A DNA stretch of 64,000 bases, from contig JAPYKE020000531.1 of the NCBI GenBank assembly GCA_028554795.2, forward strand, positions 1 to 64,000, in the 5' to 3' direction. The translations under genes were made by a program, and so were the position numbers. Below the pieces are notes generated by a model. It searched no databases. It had not been told where the DNA came from and saw only the letters and a program-made list of their open reading frames with translations. The first letter of the stretch is position 1, and every line of letters starts with the position of its first letter. This DNA comes from Sinohyriopsis cumingii (lineage: Eukaryota > Mollusca > Bivalvia > Unionida > Unionidae). Shown piece by piece: positions 10,599 to 27,851 of the stretch.

Positions 10599-11195
10599 AT
10601 GGCAGATACCGCAACAGCTCCAGCTCCGGCCCCTGTGGCACCAAAGTCACCAAAGAAAAAGTCTACTAAGCCAAAGACACCGGCTAGCCACCCCAAGTAC
10701 ATTGATATGGTGCAAGCCGCTATCAGCAACCTAAAAGAGAGGGGAGGCTCATCACGACAGGCTATACTGAAGTACATCGCCGCTAACTACAAGGTGGGTA
10801 ACAACCAAGCCCTCGTCAACTCACGCCTTAAAGTTGCTCTCAAGGGTGGTGTGAAGGCTGGTGCTCTTAAACAGTCTAAGGGTACTGGAGCCTCAGGGTC
10901 CTTTAGGCTAGGTGCCAAACCGGAGAAGAAAGTAGTTAAGAAAAAGGCAGTCAAGAAACCGAAAGCGAAGAAGCCCAAGGCAGCTGCTAAAAAGCCCAAG
11001 GCCAAGAGTCCCAAGAAGAAAAAGGTAGTCAAGAAACCAGCTGGTGAGAAAAAGGCAGCCAAACCAAAGAAGGCAAAGACCCCCAAGAAGGCGAAGGCAG
11101 CTAAACCTAAGAAGGCTAAGTCTCCAAAGAAGGCTAAAACCGCTAAGCCCAAGAAGGCCAAGACCCCAAAGAAGAAGGCAGCAGCCAAGCAGTAA
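10599..11195 (+). CDS. H1: Linker histone H1, unit 2
   Basis: Product identical to the unit 1 H1 (198 aa). Confidence 0.98.
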   Translation: MADTATAPAPAPVAPKSPKKKSTKPKTPASHPKYIDMVQAAISNLKERGGSSRQAILKYIAANYKVGNNQALVNSRLKVALKGGVKAGALKQSKGTGASGSFRLGAKPEKKVVKKKAVKKPKAKKPKAAAKKPKAKSPKKKKVVKKPAGEKKAAKPKKAKTPKKAKAAKPKKAKSPKKAKTAKPKKAKTPKKKAAAKQ

Positions 11196-11233
11196 AGCAA
11201 GATACATTTTATTGCTTTGGAAGTGTATACAAA

Positions 11234-11270
11234 GGTCCTTTTCAGGACCACTTTAAAATCCTAGAAAAGA
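11234..11270 (+). terminator. H1 3' stem-loop and downstream element, unit 2
   Basis: GGTCCT-TTTC-AGGACC hairpin and AGAAAAGA. Confidence 0.95.
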
Positions 11271-12431
11271 TTAGCTATCATATTGTCCTTGGCCATGACT
11301 TTAGAGTATGTTACTGATTGTGTTATTTATGTCGAAGGTGTTTTTTTTTTTGTTTTCACCCATCTAGTTTGTAAACATCGCATGTTTGTTATTTTGAGTA
11401 CCCATGACGTGTCATATCCCGTTATGTTACTGGTATTGTTTAGTGTTGTATCCGGTTCTTTTCTACTTGTAGTTGAATGCTGTGTACTGTTGTGAGAAAT
11501 GGGAAGGAAAAATAATGTGTTTGTGTATTGGTAAAGTGACGTATGCTATGCTATGCTATGCTATGCTATGCTATGCTATGTTATGTTATGCTAAGCTATG
11601 CTATGGTGTGGTGTGGTGTGGTCTTGTCTTGTCTTGTCTTGTCTTGTCTTGTCATTTTGCGTTCTATGTAACAATGTTATGAACTGTGTATATGCATAAT
11701 CAAGCAAGACAATATATGTACGGAGGGAGTAGACCGACCGACCGACCGACCTACCTACCTACCTACCTACCTACCTACCTATCTATTCACTTACCTGGAG
11801 CTGTTGAAAACTGCAACTATTGTGCACTGCTTTTCAAGTGCGAGTTGTAGGTAGGGAAGCTCTCCAGCCAACTTATCACTGAGTTTTCTGGGTGCGACAG
11901 GTATTATTTTTTATGATGTACACATTTATATTTGAATTTTTTGTTCACACTTTTCAACTTCATATTATATTCAAGAAGAAGTAGGCCATATTCCAGAGAA
12001 CATCGCAAGTGTGTTTATAATCCTAATTTATTTCATATAGGTATATTGTCCTGCGATTTAATGAAAAAAAACTTGCCTTATGTAATACATTACGGTTGTA
12101 CCAGTGAAGAAAGTCTGGAAAAAATATGTAAAAAGATAAAGAAACCCAAAAAGAAGAATCCTTAGCTTCAATAATATGAATCCTTATTATAGATAATATC
12201 AATCCATAGTGGATAAATATGAAAAGAATGTATGTTACATAATCGTCAATTTGTAGGAAAGCATATTATGTGTGTAGATGAGATATCAGTGTGTCATGTA
12301 CACACTGCGTCTGCTAGAAAATCATGTACAAAGAAGAAAGAATTTATTATTGTACCTTTCTTTTAATGAGAACATGAGCACCATCAAGTACTGAAATACT
12401 GCTAGTTTTGTTATGTTTGTACTTATTTTTA

Positions 12432-12469
<38 letters not shown>

Positions 12470-12476
12470 GTCGTCT

Positions 12477-12520
<44 letters not shown>

Positions 12521-13088
12521 ATTCTTTTGTGTCACTTCTTGGTGTTAAATTCAATTTTTTTTTCTCTGTGCTATATGTTTGTCACTTTAGAGACACAAAT
12601 ATAAATACGAGTATTGTGTAGTGTTGTAATAGTATTAGCAACACTGATTTGGAATACTGTGATGGTTATATCGGTATTTTTGTCATTATTAGAATAACTG
12701 TGATACTTGATAATTAGACAACCAACATGATCCTCCTCCTCCTCCTCCTCCTCCTCCTCCTACTATTATTGATATTAATACTACTACAATTATGCTTGAC
12801 TTTAAATTTTATGTTATTATTGTTGTTGTTATTGTTGTTGTTGTTGTTCTTGTTGTTGTTGTTGAGGCTGCTTGTACCGTGTAATTGGCCATATTTGCGT
12901 CAGGTTTCTTTGAGTTGTAGTCTAATCAGTGAGAATGAATTAGTCCACCTTCAGTTATGTCGTACTACTTACTCATCTCCATGTTAATATTAGTACACAT
13001 GGGATAAAGGTAGAAATGTTTGCAATTGTTGTTATAGTACGAAGACCTTACTAACGCTAGACGGATTGAAATTTTGGCGGAATGCTCG
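11271..13088. other. H1-H3 spacer, unit 2
   Basis: Same tracts as 2979-4796, shifted by 8292. No gene called. Confidence 0.7.
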
Positions 13089-13224
13089 CCAATCAGATCC
13101 CGCTGGTAGCATCCAATGAAATAAGTTGGCTCAAATTACTCTAGCCAACCAAAAGCTGTGTTTGTTGTTATGTCGGTTTCACTTATAGGAATATATTTCG
13201 CTTTGAATATCAACGCGCCATTCT
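13089..13224 (+). promoter_or_regulatory. H3 promoter, unit 2
   Basis: Two CCAAT boxes, TATATTT and CCATTCT as in unit 1. Confidence 0.7.
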
Positions 13225-13239
13225 TACACTCCTTGTTGA

Positions 13240-13671
<432 letters not shown>

Positions 13672-13699
13672 ATACCTTTCAGCCGAAAAGTACATAAAC

Positions 13700-13735
13700 G
13701 GCCCTTTTTAGGGCCACACAAATGTCTAGAAAAGA
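13700..13735 (+). terminator. H3 3' stem-loop and downstream element, unit 2
   Basis: Loop TTTT hairpin and AGAAAAGA. Confidence 0.95.
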
Positions 13736-14946
<1,211 letters not shown>

Positions 14947-14973
14947 AGGATTTGCACATCTTTACCCAAAAAC

Positions 14974-15009
14974 GGCCCTTTTTAGGGCCACAAAAAGAAC
15001 TAGAAAAGA
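14974..15009 (+). terminator. H4 3' stem-loop and downstream element, unit 2
   Basis: Loop TTTT hairpin and AGAAAAGA, followed by AATAAA. Confidence 0.95.
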
Positions 15010-15383
15010 TAATAAACTCAAAATTTGTCATGATAATTTGGTGTAAGGGAAACGTGTAAACCCCAAATAAAAACAATTGTGCAACGTCACTAGTTTAAAG
15101 GAATATATGTACAAAGCATATCAGACAGGAATCATTACAATGAAATGAGTACAGGACCTACCTTCCCCCCCCCCCTTGAACCGTACAATGCATGTACCGT
15201 ACCGTACGGCTGAACTGATTTAGGAATGACTAGTGTAATGAATAACTAAGGTCATGAAACTACACCTGAAAATGTGTAGCAAGAAGAACAGAACGAAACA
15301 TTAGGTGATTGTGACTGTACGTTTGATATGGAAGATGCGCCCATAGTCAACAGTACTGAGGAAGCGCGAAGTTACCGTAGCAT
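15010..15383. other. H4-H2B spacer, unit 2
   Basis: AATAAA motifs and an 11-C run; no gene. Confidence 0.7.
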
Positions 15384-15473
15384 GATGTTTTCCATCACGT
15401 CCGCGCTGAGAGTCATTTCGATCCGCCGGCGTTCATATAAATAGTGTTCGCAAGCCATTGCCACTATTCATTC
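15384..15473 (+). promoter_or_regulatory. H2B promoter, unit 2
   Basis: Shared element, TATAAATA and TCATTCG as in unit 1. Confidence 0.8.
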
Positions 15474-15490
15474 GTGTGCATAGATAGAAA

Positions 15491-15868
15491 ATGCCACCTA
15501 AGCAGGCTGCGGGATCAAAGGGCGCCAAGAAGGCCGCCACGAAGGCAAAGGCCCAGCGAACTGGGGACAAAAAGAAGAGGAGGAGGAGGAGGGAATCCTA
15601 TGGAATCTACATTTATAAAGTCTTGAAACAGGTGCACCCCGACACCGGTATCTCTAGCAAGGCTATGTCCATCATGAACAGCTTTGTGAACGACATTTTC
15701 GAGAGAATCGCTGCCGAAGCATCCAGACTGGCTCATTACAACAAGCGTTCAACAATCACTAGCAGAGAAATTCAGACAGCTGTCCGTCTTCTCTTGCCAG
15801 GTGAACTTGCCAAGCACGCCGTAAGTGAGGGCACCAAGGCTGTTACCAAGTACACCAGCAGCAAGTAA
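15491..15868 (+). CDS. H2B: Histone H2B, unit 2
   Basis: Product identical to the unit 1 H2B, with five arginines in the run. Confidence 0.99.
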   Translation: MPPKQAAGSKGAKKAATKAKAQRTGDKKKRRRRRESYGIYIYKVLKQVHPDTGISSKAMSIMNSFVNDIFERIAAEASRLAHYNKRSTITSREIQTAVRLLLPGELAKHAVSEGTKAVTKYTSSK

Positions 15869-15902
15869 ACGTCCAGTTTACAACAAACAAAAACATCCAA
15901 AC

Positions 15903-15938
15903 GGCCCTTTTCAGGGCCATACATATCTCTAGAAAAGA
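15903..15938 (+). terminator. H2B 3' stem-loop and downstream element, unit 2
   Basis: Loop TTTC hairpin and AGAAAAGA. Confidence 0.95.
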
Positions 15939-16223
15939 TGTAATGTTTCAATTTTGTTTTACTTGTAATATGATGTACTTTTTACTTTGATATGATATAT
16001 GATATAAATTGTTAAGTTTTATATGTAATGAGCTTCCAACATAGTGGATATTGATGACTTTGGCTTGCTCAAGGAAGAATGCACCCCATAAGCCTTGTTT
16101 AGTGCAAGTGATAGAAACTGTAAACATTAAAAAGCAAACAATCATCCATGGTCCCTATTATTTCATGTTACTGTCTTTGTGTTTATATTATTAGTTTTAA
16201 AAACTCGATTTGTACAGTACAAA

Positions 16224-16792
<569 letters not shown>

Positions 16793-16827
16793 AGCAGTTG
16801 TTTTGGTCTTTGAACACATCACAAAAC

Positions 16828-16865
16828 GGCCCTTTTAAGGGCCACACAATTAATCCCGAAAAGGA
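16828..16865 (+). terminator. H2A 3' stem-loop and downstream element, unit 2
   Basis: Loop TTTA hairpin and GAAAAGGA. Confidence 0.95.
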
Positions 16866-17495
16866 ATATACATCAATTTTGCCACGAACTTTATTTGAAA
16901 ATTAGATATCACCTGAAACAGTCTTTGAACGTTTTTTTTTGAATGAATGAAGGGGAGTAATGGTTGATTAAGTTTTTTCATTTTTTTCTTAATTTCTTAG
17001 TTTGTTTGTATGTATGTATGTATGTATGTATGTATGTTACTGTTATGTTTCATTTTTGGTATGTACCCACTCGCCTATTCATTCTTATGTTATGGACGGT
17101 GCTGTTTAACGATAGGAGAAAATGATGTATGTGTGGAAACTTTAGTGTCATTTTCGGTTAAATTCAAATTCACTTCCTCTCCTTTGAAATCGGTAGGTCT
17201 AAACCCCGCTCACGTTCCCTCATCCCAATCTTGTGTAATTTTCATCGTAGCCTCGCATGAAGGATATTTTGATGATTTATTATGATTAAACCAGCCCAGC
17301 CCAGCAGCCCAGCCCAGCCCAGCCTAGCCCAGCCCAGCCCAGCCCAGCCCAGCCCAGCCCAGCCCATTGCCATAGAACGACTATCAATAGCATCACCATT
17401 TGACACCTGCGTGTGACAAGTTGACAGCCGATGGATGGATGGATGGATGGATGGATGGATGGATGGATGGATGGATGGATGGATGGATGACTGAC

Positions 17496-17530
<35 letters not shown>

Positions 17531-18785
17531 CCCACTTTACTTGCATATGTATCGGCGTGTTTCGGTTGGTAAGGTAGTATATATAGTAGGTCTTAATGTA
17601 ATAGAATGTATTGTAATGTAACTGATTGTATTATATTGTAGTTTATTATAATATATTATATTTTATTGTAATTATTTTGTATTTTTTGGTACCCTAATAA
17701 ATTTAACGAAACATTGCATTGTAGTTTAATATTGTATAGGATTGCCTTATTTTGTTGATGGATGGTATGCGATATTTTTTATAATGCATGTTATTGCAGT
17801 TGAGTGTAATTGATAGCATACTTATGGTATCTGTCCCATTAAATTTTAAAAGAGACTAGTGTATTTTCATGTAAGTTATTGGCGTGGTTTACATATACAT
17901 AGTGTACTGTTTTTTTTTCTTCTGGTTAATACATAAACATATGTGACAAGTTATGAGCTGTACCTTTAATCCTCTTTTACTGATAACAAATGTAATAGTG
18001 AATAATATATTGTGTTGAAGAACGATGATTCATTGATTTTGGTTTGACTCATTGAGCAGCATTCTTTGCACGTTCTTCACGTTTAAAGACTGCTCTAATT
18101 TGTCACGAAAATTATTATGTTAGTGTTATTCTTGTCTTGATTTTACAGCCACTATGTATGTTACTCTGAACAGCAATTGTACCTAATGCAGTAGTAGAGG
18201 TAAGTTGTGCAACTTCTGACAGTAAATGTTATTTCAGAATAATTTACTTTCTGAAAAATAAGTACTATCCGTGTATCATGTTTTTGTATAATTACACGAA
18301 TTCTTTTAGGGCACTGACACATACACACACTTTTCTGCCCTTGCATGATGTATATCATAACATTTTGTCAATGATGTTCATTGTGTTTTATACCTATTTT
18401 AAAACTGCTTTGCACATGAAAGTCTGTGCATGATTGACACTGAAGTTGAAAATAGTATTTTGGGGGATGGATATTACACCATCACAATATATACCCATCG
18501 CATGTATTCTCATCAATTCAAGACAAATTTGTCTAAAAGATTATGAAATGAAAAATCTTAGCTTCGTCGTCACAGAATTATCCTCCTTTGAACTTGTATT
18601 TCAAGTTTTAAATGATGAATATGTTGTATTTGACATCAATTCTTCGCAGAGAAATAGTTTAGGTAAGTATAAGTGCATTTTAAAGCACGTATGTTGTGTT
18701 CTGTGCAAGGAAGACAGCGTGAAAATATGGTTGAGAAACACATTTTTGATCACAATTTTTACCAAGGTGTTTTCTGCACAACAGG
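16844..18785. other. H2A-H1 spacer, unit 3
   Basis: Matches the unit 2 spacer; no gene called. Confidence 0.7.
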
Positions 18786-18856
18786 GATGTTTTCAATCAC
18801 GTCCGCGCTCCGCTATATGTACACTATAGGTGACTCTGTGTTAACTTGTTATTCTG
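18786..18856 (+). promoter_or_regulatory. H1 promoter, unit 3
   Basis: As unit 1. Confidence 0.7.
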
Positions 18857-18890
18857 TAAGTGCCCGTTATTCATATCGGACGTTTTCATA

Positions 18891-19487
18891 ATGGCAGATA
18901 CCGCAACAGCTCCAGCTCCGGCCCCTGTGGCACCAAAGTCACCAAAGAAAAAGTCTACTAAGCCAAAGACACCGGCTAGCCACCCCAAGTACATTGATAT
19001 GGTGCAAGCCGCTATCAGCAACCTAAAAGAGAGGGGAGGCTCATCACGACAGGCTATACTGAAGTACATCGCCGCTAACTACAAGGTGGGTAACAACCAA
19101 GCCCTCGTCAACTCACGCCTTAAAGTTGCTCTCAAGGGTGGTGTGAAGGCTGGTGCTCTTAAACAGTCTAAGGGTACTGGAGCCTCAGGGTCCTTTAGGC
19201 TAGGTGCCAAACCGGAGAAGAAAGTAGTTAAGAAAAAGGCAGTCAAGAAACCGAAAGCGAAGAAGCCCAAGGCAGCTGCTAAAAAGCCCAAGGCCAAGAG
19301 TCCCAAGAAGAAAAAGGTAGTCAAGAAACCAGCTGGTGAGAAAAAGGCAGCCAAACCAAAGAAGGCAAAGACCCCCAAGAAGGCGAAGGCAGCTAAACCT
19401 AAGAAGGCTAAGTCTCCAAAGAAGGCTAAAACCGCTAAGCCCAAGAAGGCCAAGACCCCAAAGAAGAAGGCAGCAGCCAAGCAGTAA
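18891..19487 (+). CDS. H1: Linker histone H1, unit 3
   Basis: Product identical to the unit 1 H1. Confidence 0.98.
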   Translation: MADTATAPAPAPVAPKSPKKKSTKPKTPASHPKYIDMVQAAISNLKERGGSSRQAILKYIAANYKVGNNQALVNSRLKVALKGGVKAGALKQSKGTGASGSFRLGAKPEKKVVKKKAVKKPKAKKPKAAAKKPKAKSPKKKKVVKKPAGEKKAAKPKKAKTPKKAKAAKPKKAKSPKKAKTAKPKKAKTPKKKAAAKQ

Positions 19488-19525
19488 AGCAAGATACATT
19501 TTATTGCTTTGGAAGTGTATACAAA

Positions 19526-19562
19526 GGTCCTTTTCAGGACCACTTTAAAATCCTAGAAAAGA
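19526..19562 (+). terminator. H1 3' stem-loop and downstream element, unit 3
   Basis: GGTCCT-TTTC-AGGACC hairpin and AGAAAAGA. Confidence 0.95.
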
Positions 19563-20723
19563 TTAGCTATCATATTGTCCTTGGCCATGACTTTAGAGTA
19601 TGTTACTGATTGTGTTATTTATGTCGAAGGTGTTTTTTTTTTTGTTTTCACCCATCTAGTTTGTAAACATCGCATGTTTGTTATTTTGAGTACCCATGAC
19701 GTGTCATATCCCGTTATGTTACTGGTATTGTTTAGTGTTGTATCCGGTTCTTTTCTACTTGTAGTTGAATGCTGTGTACTGTTGTGAGAAATGGGAAGGA
19801 AAAATAATGTGTTTGTGTATTGGTAAAGTGACGTATGCTATGCTATGCTATGCTATGCTATGCTATGCTATGTTATGTTATGCTAAGCTATGCTATGGTG
19901 TGGTGTGGTGTGGTCTTGTCTTGTCTTGTCTTGTCTTGTCTTGTCATTTTGCGTTCTATGTAACAATGTTATGAACTGTGTATATGCATAATCAAGCAAG
20001 ACAATATATGTACGGAGGGAGTAGACCGACCGACCGACCGACCTACCTACCTACCTACCTACCTACCTACCTATCTATTCACTTACCTGGAGCTGTTGAA
20101 AACTGCAACTATTGTGCACTGCTTTTCAAGTGCGAGTTGTAGGTAGGGAAGCTCTCCAGCCAACTTATCACTGAGTTTTCTGGGTGCGACAGGTATTATT
20201 TTTTATGATGTACACATTTATATTTGAATTTTTTGTTCACACTTTTCAACTTCATATTATATTCAAGAAGAAGTAGGCCATATTCCAGAGAACATCGCAA
20301 GTGTGTTTATAATCCTAATTTATTTCATATAGGTATATTGTCCTGCGATTTAATGAAAAAAAACTTGCCTTATGTAATACATTACGGTTGTACCAGTGAA
20401 GAAAGTCTGGAAAAAATATGTAAAAAGATAAAGAAACCCAAAAAGAAGAATCCTTAGCTTCAATAATATGAATCCTTATTATAGATAATATCAATCCATA
20501 GTGGATAAATATGAAAAGAATGTATGTTACATAATCGTCAATTTGTAGGAAAGCATATTATGTGTGTAGATGAGATATCAGTGTGTCATGTACACACTGC
20601 GTCTGCTAGAAAATCATGTACAAAGAAGAAAGAATTTATTATTGTACCTTTCTTTTAATGAGAACATGAGCACCATCAAGTACTGAAATACTGCTAGTTT
20701 TGTTATGTTTGTACTTATTTTTA

Positions 20724-20761
<38 letters not shown>

Positions 20762-20768
20762 GTCGTCT

Positions 20769-20812
<44 letters not shown>

Positions 20813-21380
20813 ATTCTTTTGTGTCACTTCTTGGTGTTAAATTCAATTTTTTTTTCTCTGTGCTATATGTTTGTCACTTTAGAGACACAAATATAAATAC
20901 GAGTATTGTGTAGTGTTGTAATAGTATTAGCAACACTGATTTGGAATACTGTGATGGTTATATCGGTATTTTTGTCATTATTAGAATAACTGTGATACTT
21001 GATAATTAGACAACCAACATGATCCTCCTCCTCCTCCTCCTCCTCCTCCTCCTACTATTATTGATATTAATACTACTACAATTATGCTTGACTTTAAATT
21101 TTATGTTATTATTGTTGTTGTTATTGTTGTTGTTGTTGTTCTTGTTGTTGTTGTTGAGGCTGCTTGTACCGTGTAATTGGCCATATTTGCGTCAGGTTTC
21201 TTTGAGTTGTAGTCTAATCAGTGAGAATGAATTAGTCCACCTTCAGTTATGTCGTACTACTTACTCATCTCCATGTTAATATTAGTACACATGGGATAAA
21301 GGTAGAAATGTTTGCAATTGTTGTTATAGTACGAAGACCTTACTAACGCTAGACGGATTGAAATTTTGGCGGAATGCTCG
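19563..21380. other. H1-H3 spacer, unit 3
   Basis: As 2979-4796, shifted by 16584. Confidence 0.7.
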
Positions 21381-21516
21381 CCAATCAGATCCCGCTGGTA
21401 GCATCCAATGAAATAAGTTGGCTCAAATTACTCTAGCCAACCAAAAGCTGTGTTTGTTGTTATGTCGGTTTCACTTATAGGAATATATTTCGCTTTGAAT
21501 ATCAACGCGCCATTCT
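21381..21516 (+). promoter_or_regulatory. H3 promoter, unit 3
   Basis: As unit 1. Confidence 0.7.
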
Positions 21517-21531
21517 TACACTCCTTGTTGA

Positions 21532-21963
<432 letters not shown>

Positions 21964-21991
21964 ATACCTTTCAGCCGAAAAGTACATAAAC

Positions 21992-22027
21992 GGCCCTTTT
22001 TAGGGCCACACAAATGTCTAGAAAAGA
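21992..22027 (+). terminator. H3 3' stem-loop and downstream element, unit 3
   Basis: Loop TTTT hairpin and AGAAAAGA. Confidence 0.95.
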
Positions 22028-23238
<1,211 letters not shown>

Positions 23239-23265
23239 AGGATTTGCACATCTTTACCCAAAAAC

Positions 23266-23301
23266 GGCCCTTTTTAGGGCCACAAAAAGAACTAGAAAAG
23301 A
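23266..23301 (+). terminator. H4 3' stem-loop and downstream element, unit 3
   Basis: Loop TTTT hairpin and AGAAAAGA, followed by AATAAA. Confidence 0.95.
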
Positions 23302-23675
23302 TAATAAACTCAAAATTTGTCATGATAATTTGGTGTAAGGGAAACGTGTAAACCCCAAATAAAAACAATTGTGCAACGTCACTAGTTTAAAGGAATATAT
23401 GTACAAAGCATATCAGACAGGAATCATTACAATGAAATGAGTACAGGACCTACCTTCCCCCCCCCCCTTGAACCGTACAATGCATGTACCGTACCGTACG
23501 GCTGAACTGATTTAGGAATGACTAGTGTAATGAATAACTAAGGTCATGAAACTACACCTGAAAATGTGTAGCAAGAAGAACAGAACGAAACATTAGGTGA
23601 TTGTGACTGTACGTTTGATATGGAAGATGCGCCCATAGTCAACAGTACTGAGGAAGCGCGAAGTTACCGTAGCAT
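23302..23675. other. H4-H2B spacer, unit 3
   Basis: As unit 1, with an 11-C run; no gene. Confidence 0.7.
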
Positions 23676-23765
23676 GATGTTTTCCATCACGTCCGCGCTG
23701 AGAGTCATTTCGATCCGCCGGCGTTCATATAAATAGTGTTCGCAAGCCATTGCCACTATTCATTC
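23676..23765 (+). promoter_or_regulatory. H2B promoter, unit 3
   Basis: As unit 1. Confidence 0.8.
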
Positions 23766-23782
23766 GTGTGCATAGATAGAAA

Positions 23783-24157
23783 ATGCCACCTAAGCAGGCT
23801 GCGGGATCAAAGGGCGCCAAGAAGGCCGCCACGAAGGCAAAGGCCCAGCGAACTGGGGACAAAAAGAAGAGGAGGAGGAGGGAATCCTATGGAATCTACA
23901 TTTATAAAGTCTTGAAACAGGTGCACCCCGACACCGGTATCTCTAGCAAGGCTATGTCCATCATGAACAGCTTTGTGAACGACATTTTCGAGAGAATCGC
24001 TGCCGAAGCATCCAGACTGGCTCATTACAACAAGCGTTCAACAATCACTAGCAGAGAAATTCAGACAGCTGTCCGTCTTCTCTTGCCAGGTGAACTTGCC
24101 AAGCACGCCGTAAGTGAGGGCACCAAGGCTGTTACCAAGTACACCAGCAGCAAGTAA
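23783..24157 (+). CDS. H2B: Histone H2B, unit 3, variant with one Arg fewer (124 aa)
   Basis: Reads [10 protein letters not shown] where the six other copies read [11 protein letters not shown]: one AGG codon is missing at about 23868-23881. The frame and all other residues are unchanged. This is the only amino-acid difference among the intact histone genes of the window. The change lies in the basic tail segment next to DNA and is likely tolerated, since animal H2Bs vary here. A polymerase slip or a consensus error in the AGG run would look the same. Confidence 0.97.
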   Translation: MPPKQAAGSKGAKKAATKAKAQRTGDKKKRRRRESYGIYIYKVLKQVHPDTGISSKAMSIMNSFVNDIFERIAAEASRLAHYNKRSTITSREIQTAVRLLLPGELAKHAVSEGTKAVTKYTSSK

Positions 24158-24191
24158 ACGTCCAGTTTACAACAAACAAAAACATCCAAAC

Positions 24192-24227
24192 GGCCCTTTT
24201 CAGGGCCATACATATCTCTAGAAAAGA
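24192..24227 (+). terminator. H2B 3' stem-loop and downstream element, unit 3
   Basis: Loop TTTC hairpin and AGAAAAGA. Confidence 0.95.
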
Positions 24228-24512
24228 TGTAATGTTTCAATTTTGTTTTACTTGTAATATGATGTACTTTTTACTTTGATATGATATATGATATAAATTG
24301 TTAAGTTTTATATGTAATGAGCTTCCAACATAGTGGATATTGATGACTTTGGCTTGCTCAAGGAAGAATGCACCCCATAAGCCTTGTTTAGTGCAAGTGA
24401 TAGAAACTGTAAACATTAAAAAGCAAACAATCATCCATGGTCCCTATTATTTCATGTTACTGTCTTTGTGTTTATATTATTAGTTTTAAAAACTCGATTT
24501 GTACAGTACAAA

Positions 24513-25081
<569 letters not shown>

Positions 25082-25116
25082 AGCAGTTGTTTTGGTCTTT
25101 GAACACATCACAAAAC

Positions 25117-25154
25117 GGCCCTTTTAAGGGCCACACAATTAATCCCGAAAAGGA
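25117..25154 (+). terminator. H2A 3' stem-loop and downstream element, unit 3
   Basis: Loop TTTA hairpin and GAAAAGGA. Confidence 0.95.
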
Positions 25155-25784
25155 ATATACATCAATTTTGCCACGAACTTTATTTGAAAATTAGATATCA
25201 CCTGAAACAGTCTTTGAACGTTTTTTTTTGAATGAATGAAGGGGAGTAATGGTTGATTAAGTTTTTTCATTTTTTTCTTAATTTCTTAGTTTGTTTGTAT
25301 GTATGTATGTATGTATGTATGTATGTTACTGTTATGTTTCATTTTTGGTATGTACCCACTCGCCTATTCATTCTTATGTTATGGACGGTGCTGTTTAACG
25401 ATAGGAGAAAATGATGTATGTGTGGAAACTTTAGTGTCATTTTCGGTTAAATTCAAATTCACTTCCTCTCCTTTGAAATCGGTAGGTCTAAACCCCGCTC
25501 ACGTTCCCTCATCCCAATCTTGTGTAATTTTCATCGTAGCCTCGCATGAAGGATATTTTGATGATTTATTATGATTAAACCAGCCCAGCCCAGCAGCCCA
25601 GCCCAGCCCAGCCTAGCCCAGCCCAGCCCAGCCCAGCCCAGCCCAGCCCAGCCCATTGCCATAGAACGACTATCAATAGCATCACCATTTGACACCTGCG
25701 TGTGACAAGTTGACAGCCGATGGATGGATGGATGGATGGATGGATGGATGGATGGATGGATGGATGGATGGATGGATGACTGAC

Positions 25785-25819
<35 letters not shown>

Positions 25820-27074
25820 CCCACTTTACTTGCATATGTATCGGCGTGTTTCGGTTGGTAAGGTAGTATATATAGTAGGTCTTAATGTAATAGAATGTAT
25901 TGTAATGTAACTGATTGTATTATATTGTAGTTTATTATAATATATTATATTTTATTGTAATTATTTTGTATTTTTTGGTACCCTAATAAATTTAACGAAA
26001 CATTGCATTGTAGTTTAATATTGTATAGGATTGCCTTATTTTGTTGATGGATGGTATGCGATATTTTTTATAATGCATGTTATTGCAGTTGAGTGTAATT
26101 GATAGCATACTTATGGTATCTGTCCCATTAAATTTTAAAAGAGACTAGTGTATTTTCATGTAAGTTATTGGCGTGGTTTACATATACATAGTGTACTGTT
26201 TTTTTTTCTTCTGGTTAATACATAAACATATGTGACAAGTTATGAGCTGTACCTTTAATCCTCTTTTACTGATAACAAATGTAATAGTGAATAATATATT
26301 GTGTTGAAGAACGATGATTCATTGATTTTGGTTTGACTCATTGAGCAGCATTCTTTGCACGTTCTTCACGTTTAAAGACTGCTCTAATTTGTCACGAAAA
26401 TTATTATGTTAGTGTTATTCTTGTCTTGATTTTACAGCCACTATGTATGTTACTCTGAACAGCAATTGTACCTAATGCAGTAGTAGAGGTAAGTTGTGCA
26501 ACTTCTGACAGTAAATGTTATTTCAGAATAATTTACTTTCTGAAAAATAAGTACTATCCGTGTATCATGTTTTTGTATAATTACACGAATTCTTTTAGGG
26601 CACTGACACATACACACACTTTTCTGCCCTTGCATGATGTATATCATAACATTTTGTCAATGATGTTCATTGTGTTTTATACCTATTTTAAAACTGCTTT
26701 GCACATGAAAGTCTGTGCATGATTGACACTGAAGTTGAAAATAGTATTTTGGGGGATGGATATTACACCATCACAATATATACCCATCGCATGTATTCTC
26801 ATCAATTCAAGACAAATTTGTCTAAAAGATTATGAAATGAAAAATCTTAGCTTCGTCGTCACAGAATTATCCTCCTTTGAACTTGTATTTCAAGTTTTAA
26901 ATGATGAATATGTTGTATTTGACATCAATTCTTCGCAGAGAAATAGTTTAGGTAAGTATAAGTGCATTTTAAAGCACGTATGTTGTGTTCTGTGCAAGGA
27001 AGACAGCGTGAAAATATGGTTGAGAAACACATTTTTGATCACAATTTTTACCAAGGTGTTTTCTGCACAACAGG
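25133..27074. other. H2A-H1 spacer, unit 4
   Basis: Matches the unit 2 spacer; no gene called. Confidence 0.7.
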
Positions 27075-27145
27075 GATGTTTTCAATCACGTCCGCGCTCC
27101 GCTATATGTACACTATAGGTGACTCTGTGTTAACTTGTTATTCTG
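27075..27145 (+). promoter_or_regulatory. H1 promoter, unit 4
   Basis: As unit 1. Confidence 0.7.
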
Positions 27146-27179
27146 TAAGTGCCCGTTATTCATATCGGACGTTTTCATA

Positions 27180-27776
27180 ATGGCAGATACCGCAACAGCT
27201 CCAGCTCCGGCCCCTGTGGCACCAAAGTCACCAAAGAAAAAGTCTACTAAGCCAAAGACACCGGCTAGCCACCCCAAGTACATTGATATGGTGCAAGCCG
27301 CTATCAGCAACCTAAAAGAGAGGGGAGGCTCATCACGACAGGCTATACTGAAGTACATCGCCGCTAACTACAAGGTGGGTAACAACCAAGCCCTCGTCAA
27401 CTCACGCCTTAAAGTTGCTCTCAAGGGTGGTGTGAAGGCTGGTGCTCTTAAACAGTCTAAGGGTACTGGAGCCTCAGGGTCCTTTAGGCTAGGTGCCAAA
27501 CCGGAGAAGAAAGTAGTTAAGAAAAAGGCAGTCAAGAAACCGAAAGCGAAGAAGCCCAAGGCAGCTGCTAAAAAGCCCAAGGCCAAGAGTCCCAAGAAGA
27601 AAAAGGTAGTCAAGAAACCAGCTGGTGAGAAAAAGGCAGCCAAACCAAAGAAGGCAAAGACCCCCAAGAAGGCGAAGGCAGCTAAACCTAAGAAGGCTAA
27701 GTCTCCAAAGAAGGCTAAAACCGCTAAGCCCAAGAAGGCCAAGACCCCAAAGAAGAAGGCAGCAGCCAAGCAGTAA
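27180..27776 (+). CDS. H1: Linker histone H1, unit 4
   Basis: Product identical to the unit 1 H1. Confidence 0.98.
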   Translation: MADTATAPAPAPVAPKSPKKKSTKPKTPASHPKYIDMVQAAISNLKERGGSSRQAILKYIAANYKVGNNQALVNSRLKVALKGGVKAGALKQSKGTGASGSFRLGAKPEKKVVKKKAVKKPKAKKPKAAAKKPKAKSPKKKKVVKKPAGEKKAAKPKKAKTPKKAKAAKPKKAKSPKKAKTAKPKKAKTPKKKAAAKQ

Positions 27777-27814
27777 AGCAAGATACATTTTATTGCTTTG
27801 GAAGTGTATACAAA

Positions 27815-27851
27815 GGTCCTTTTCAGGACCACTTTAAAATCCTAGAAAAGA
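27815..27851 (+). terminator. H1 3' stem-loop and downstream element, unit 4
   Basis: GGTCCT-TTTC-AGGACC hairpin and AGAAAAGA. Confidence 0.95.
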
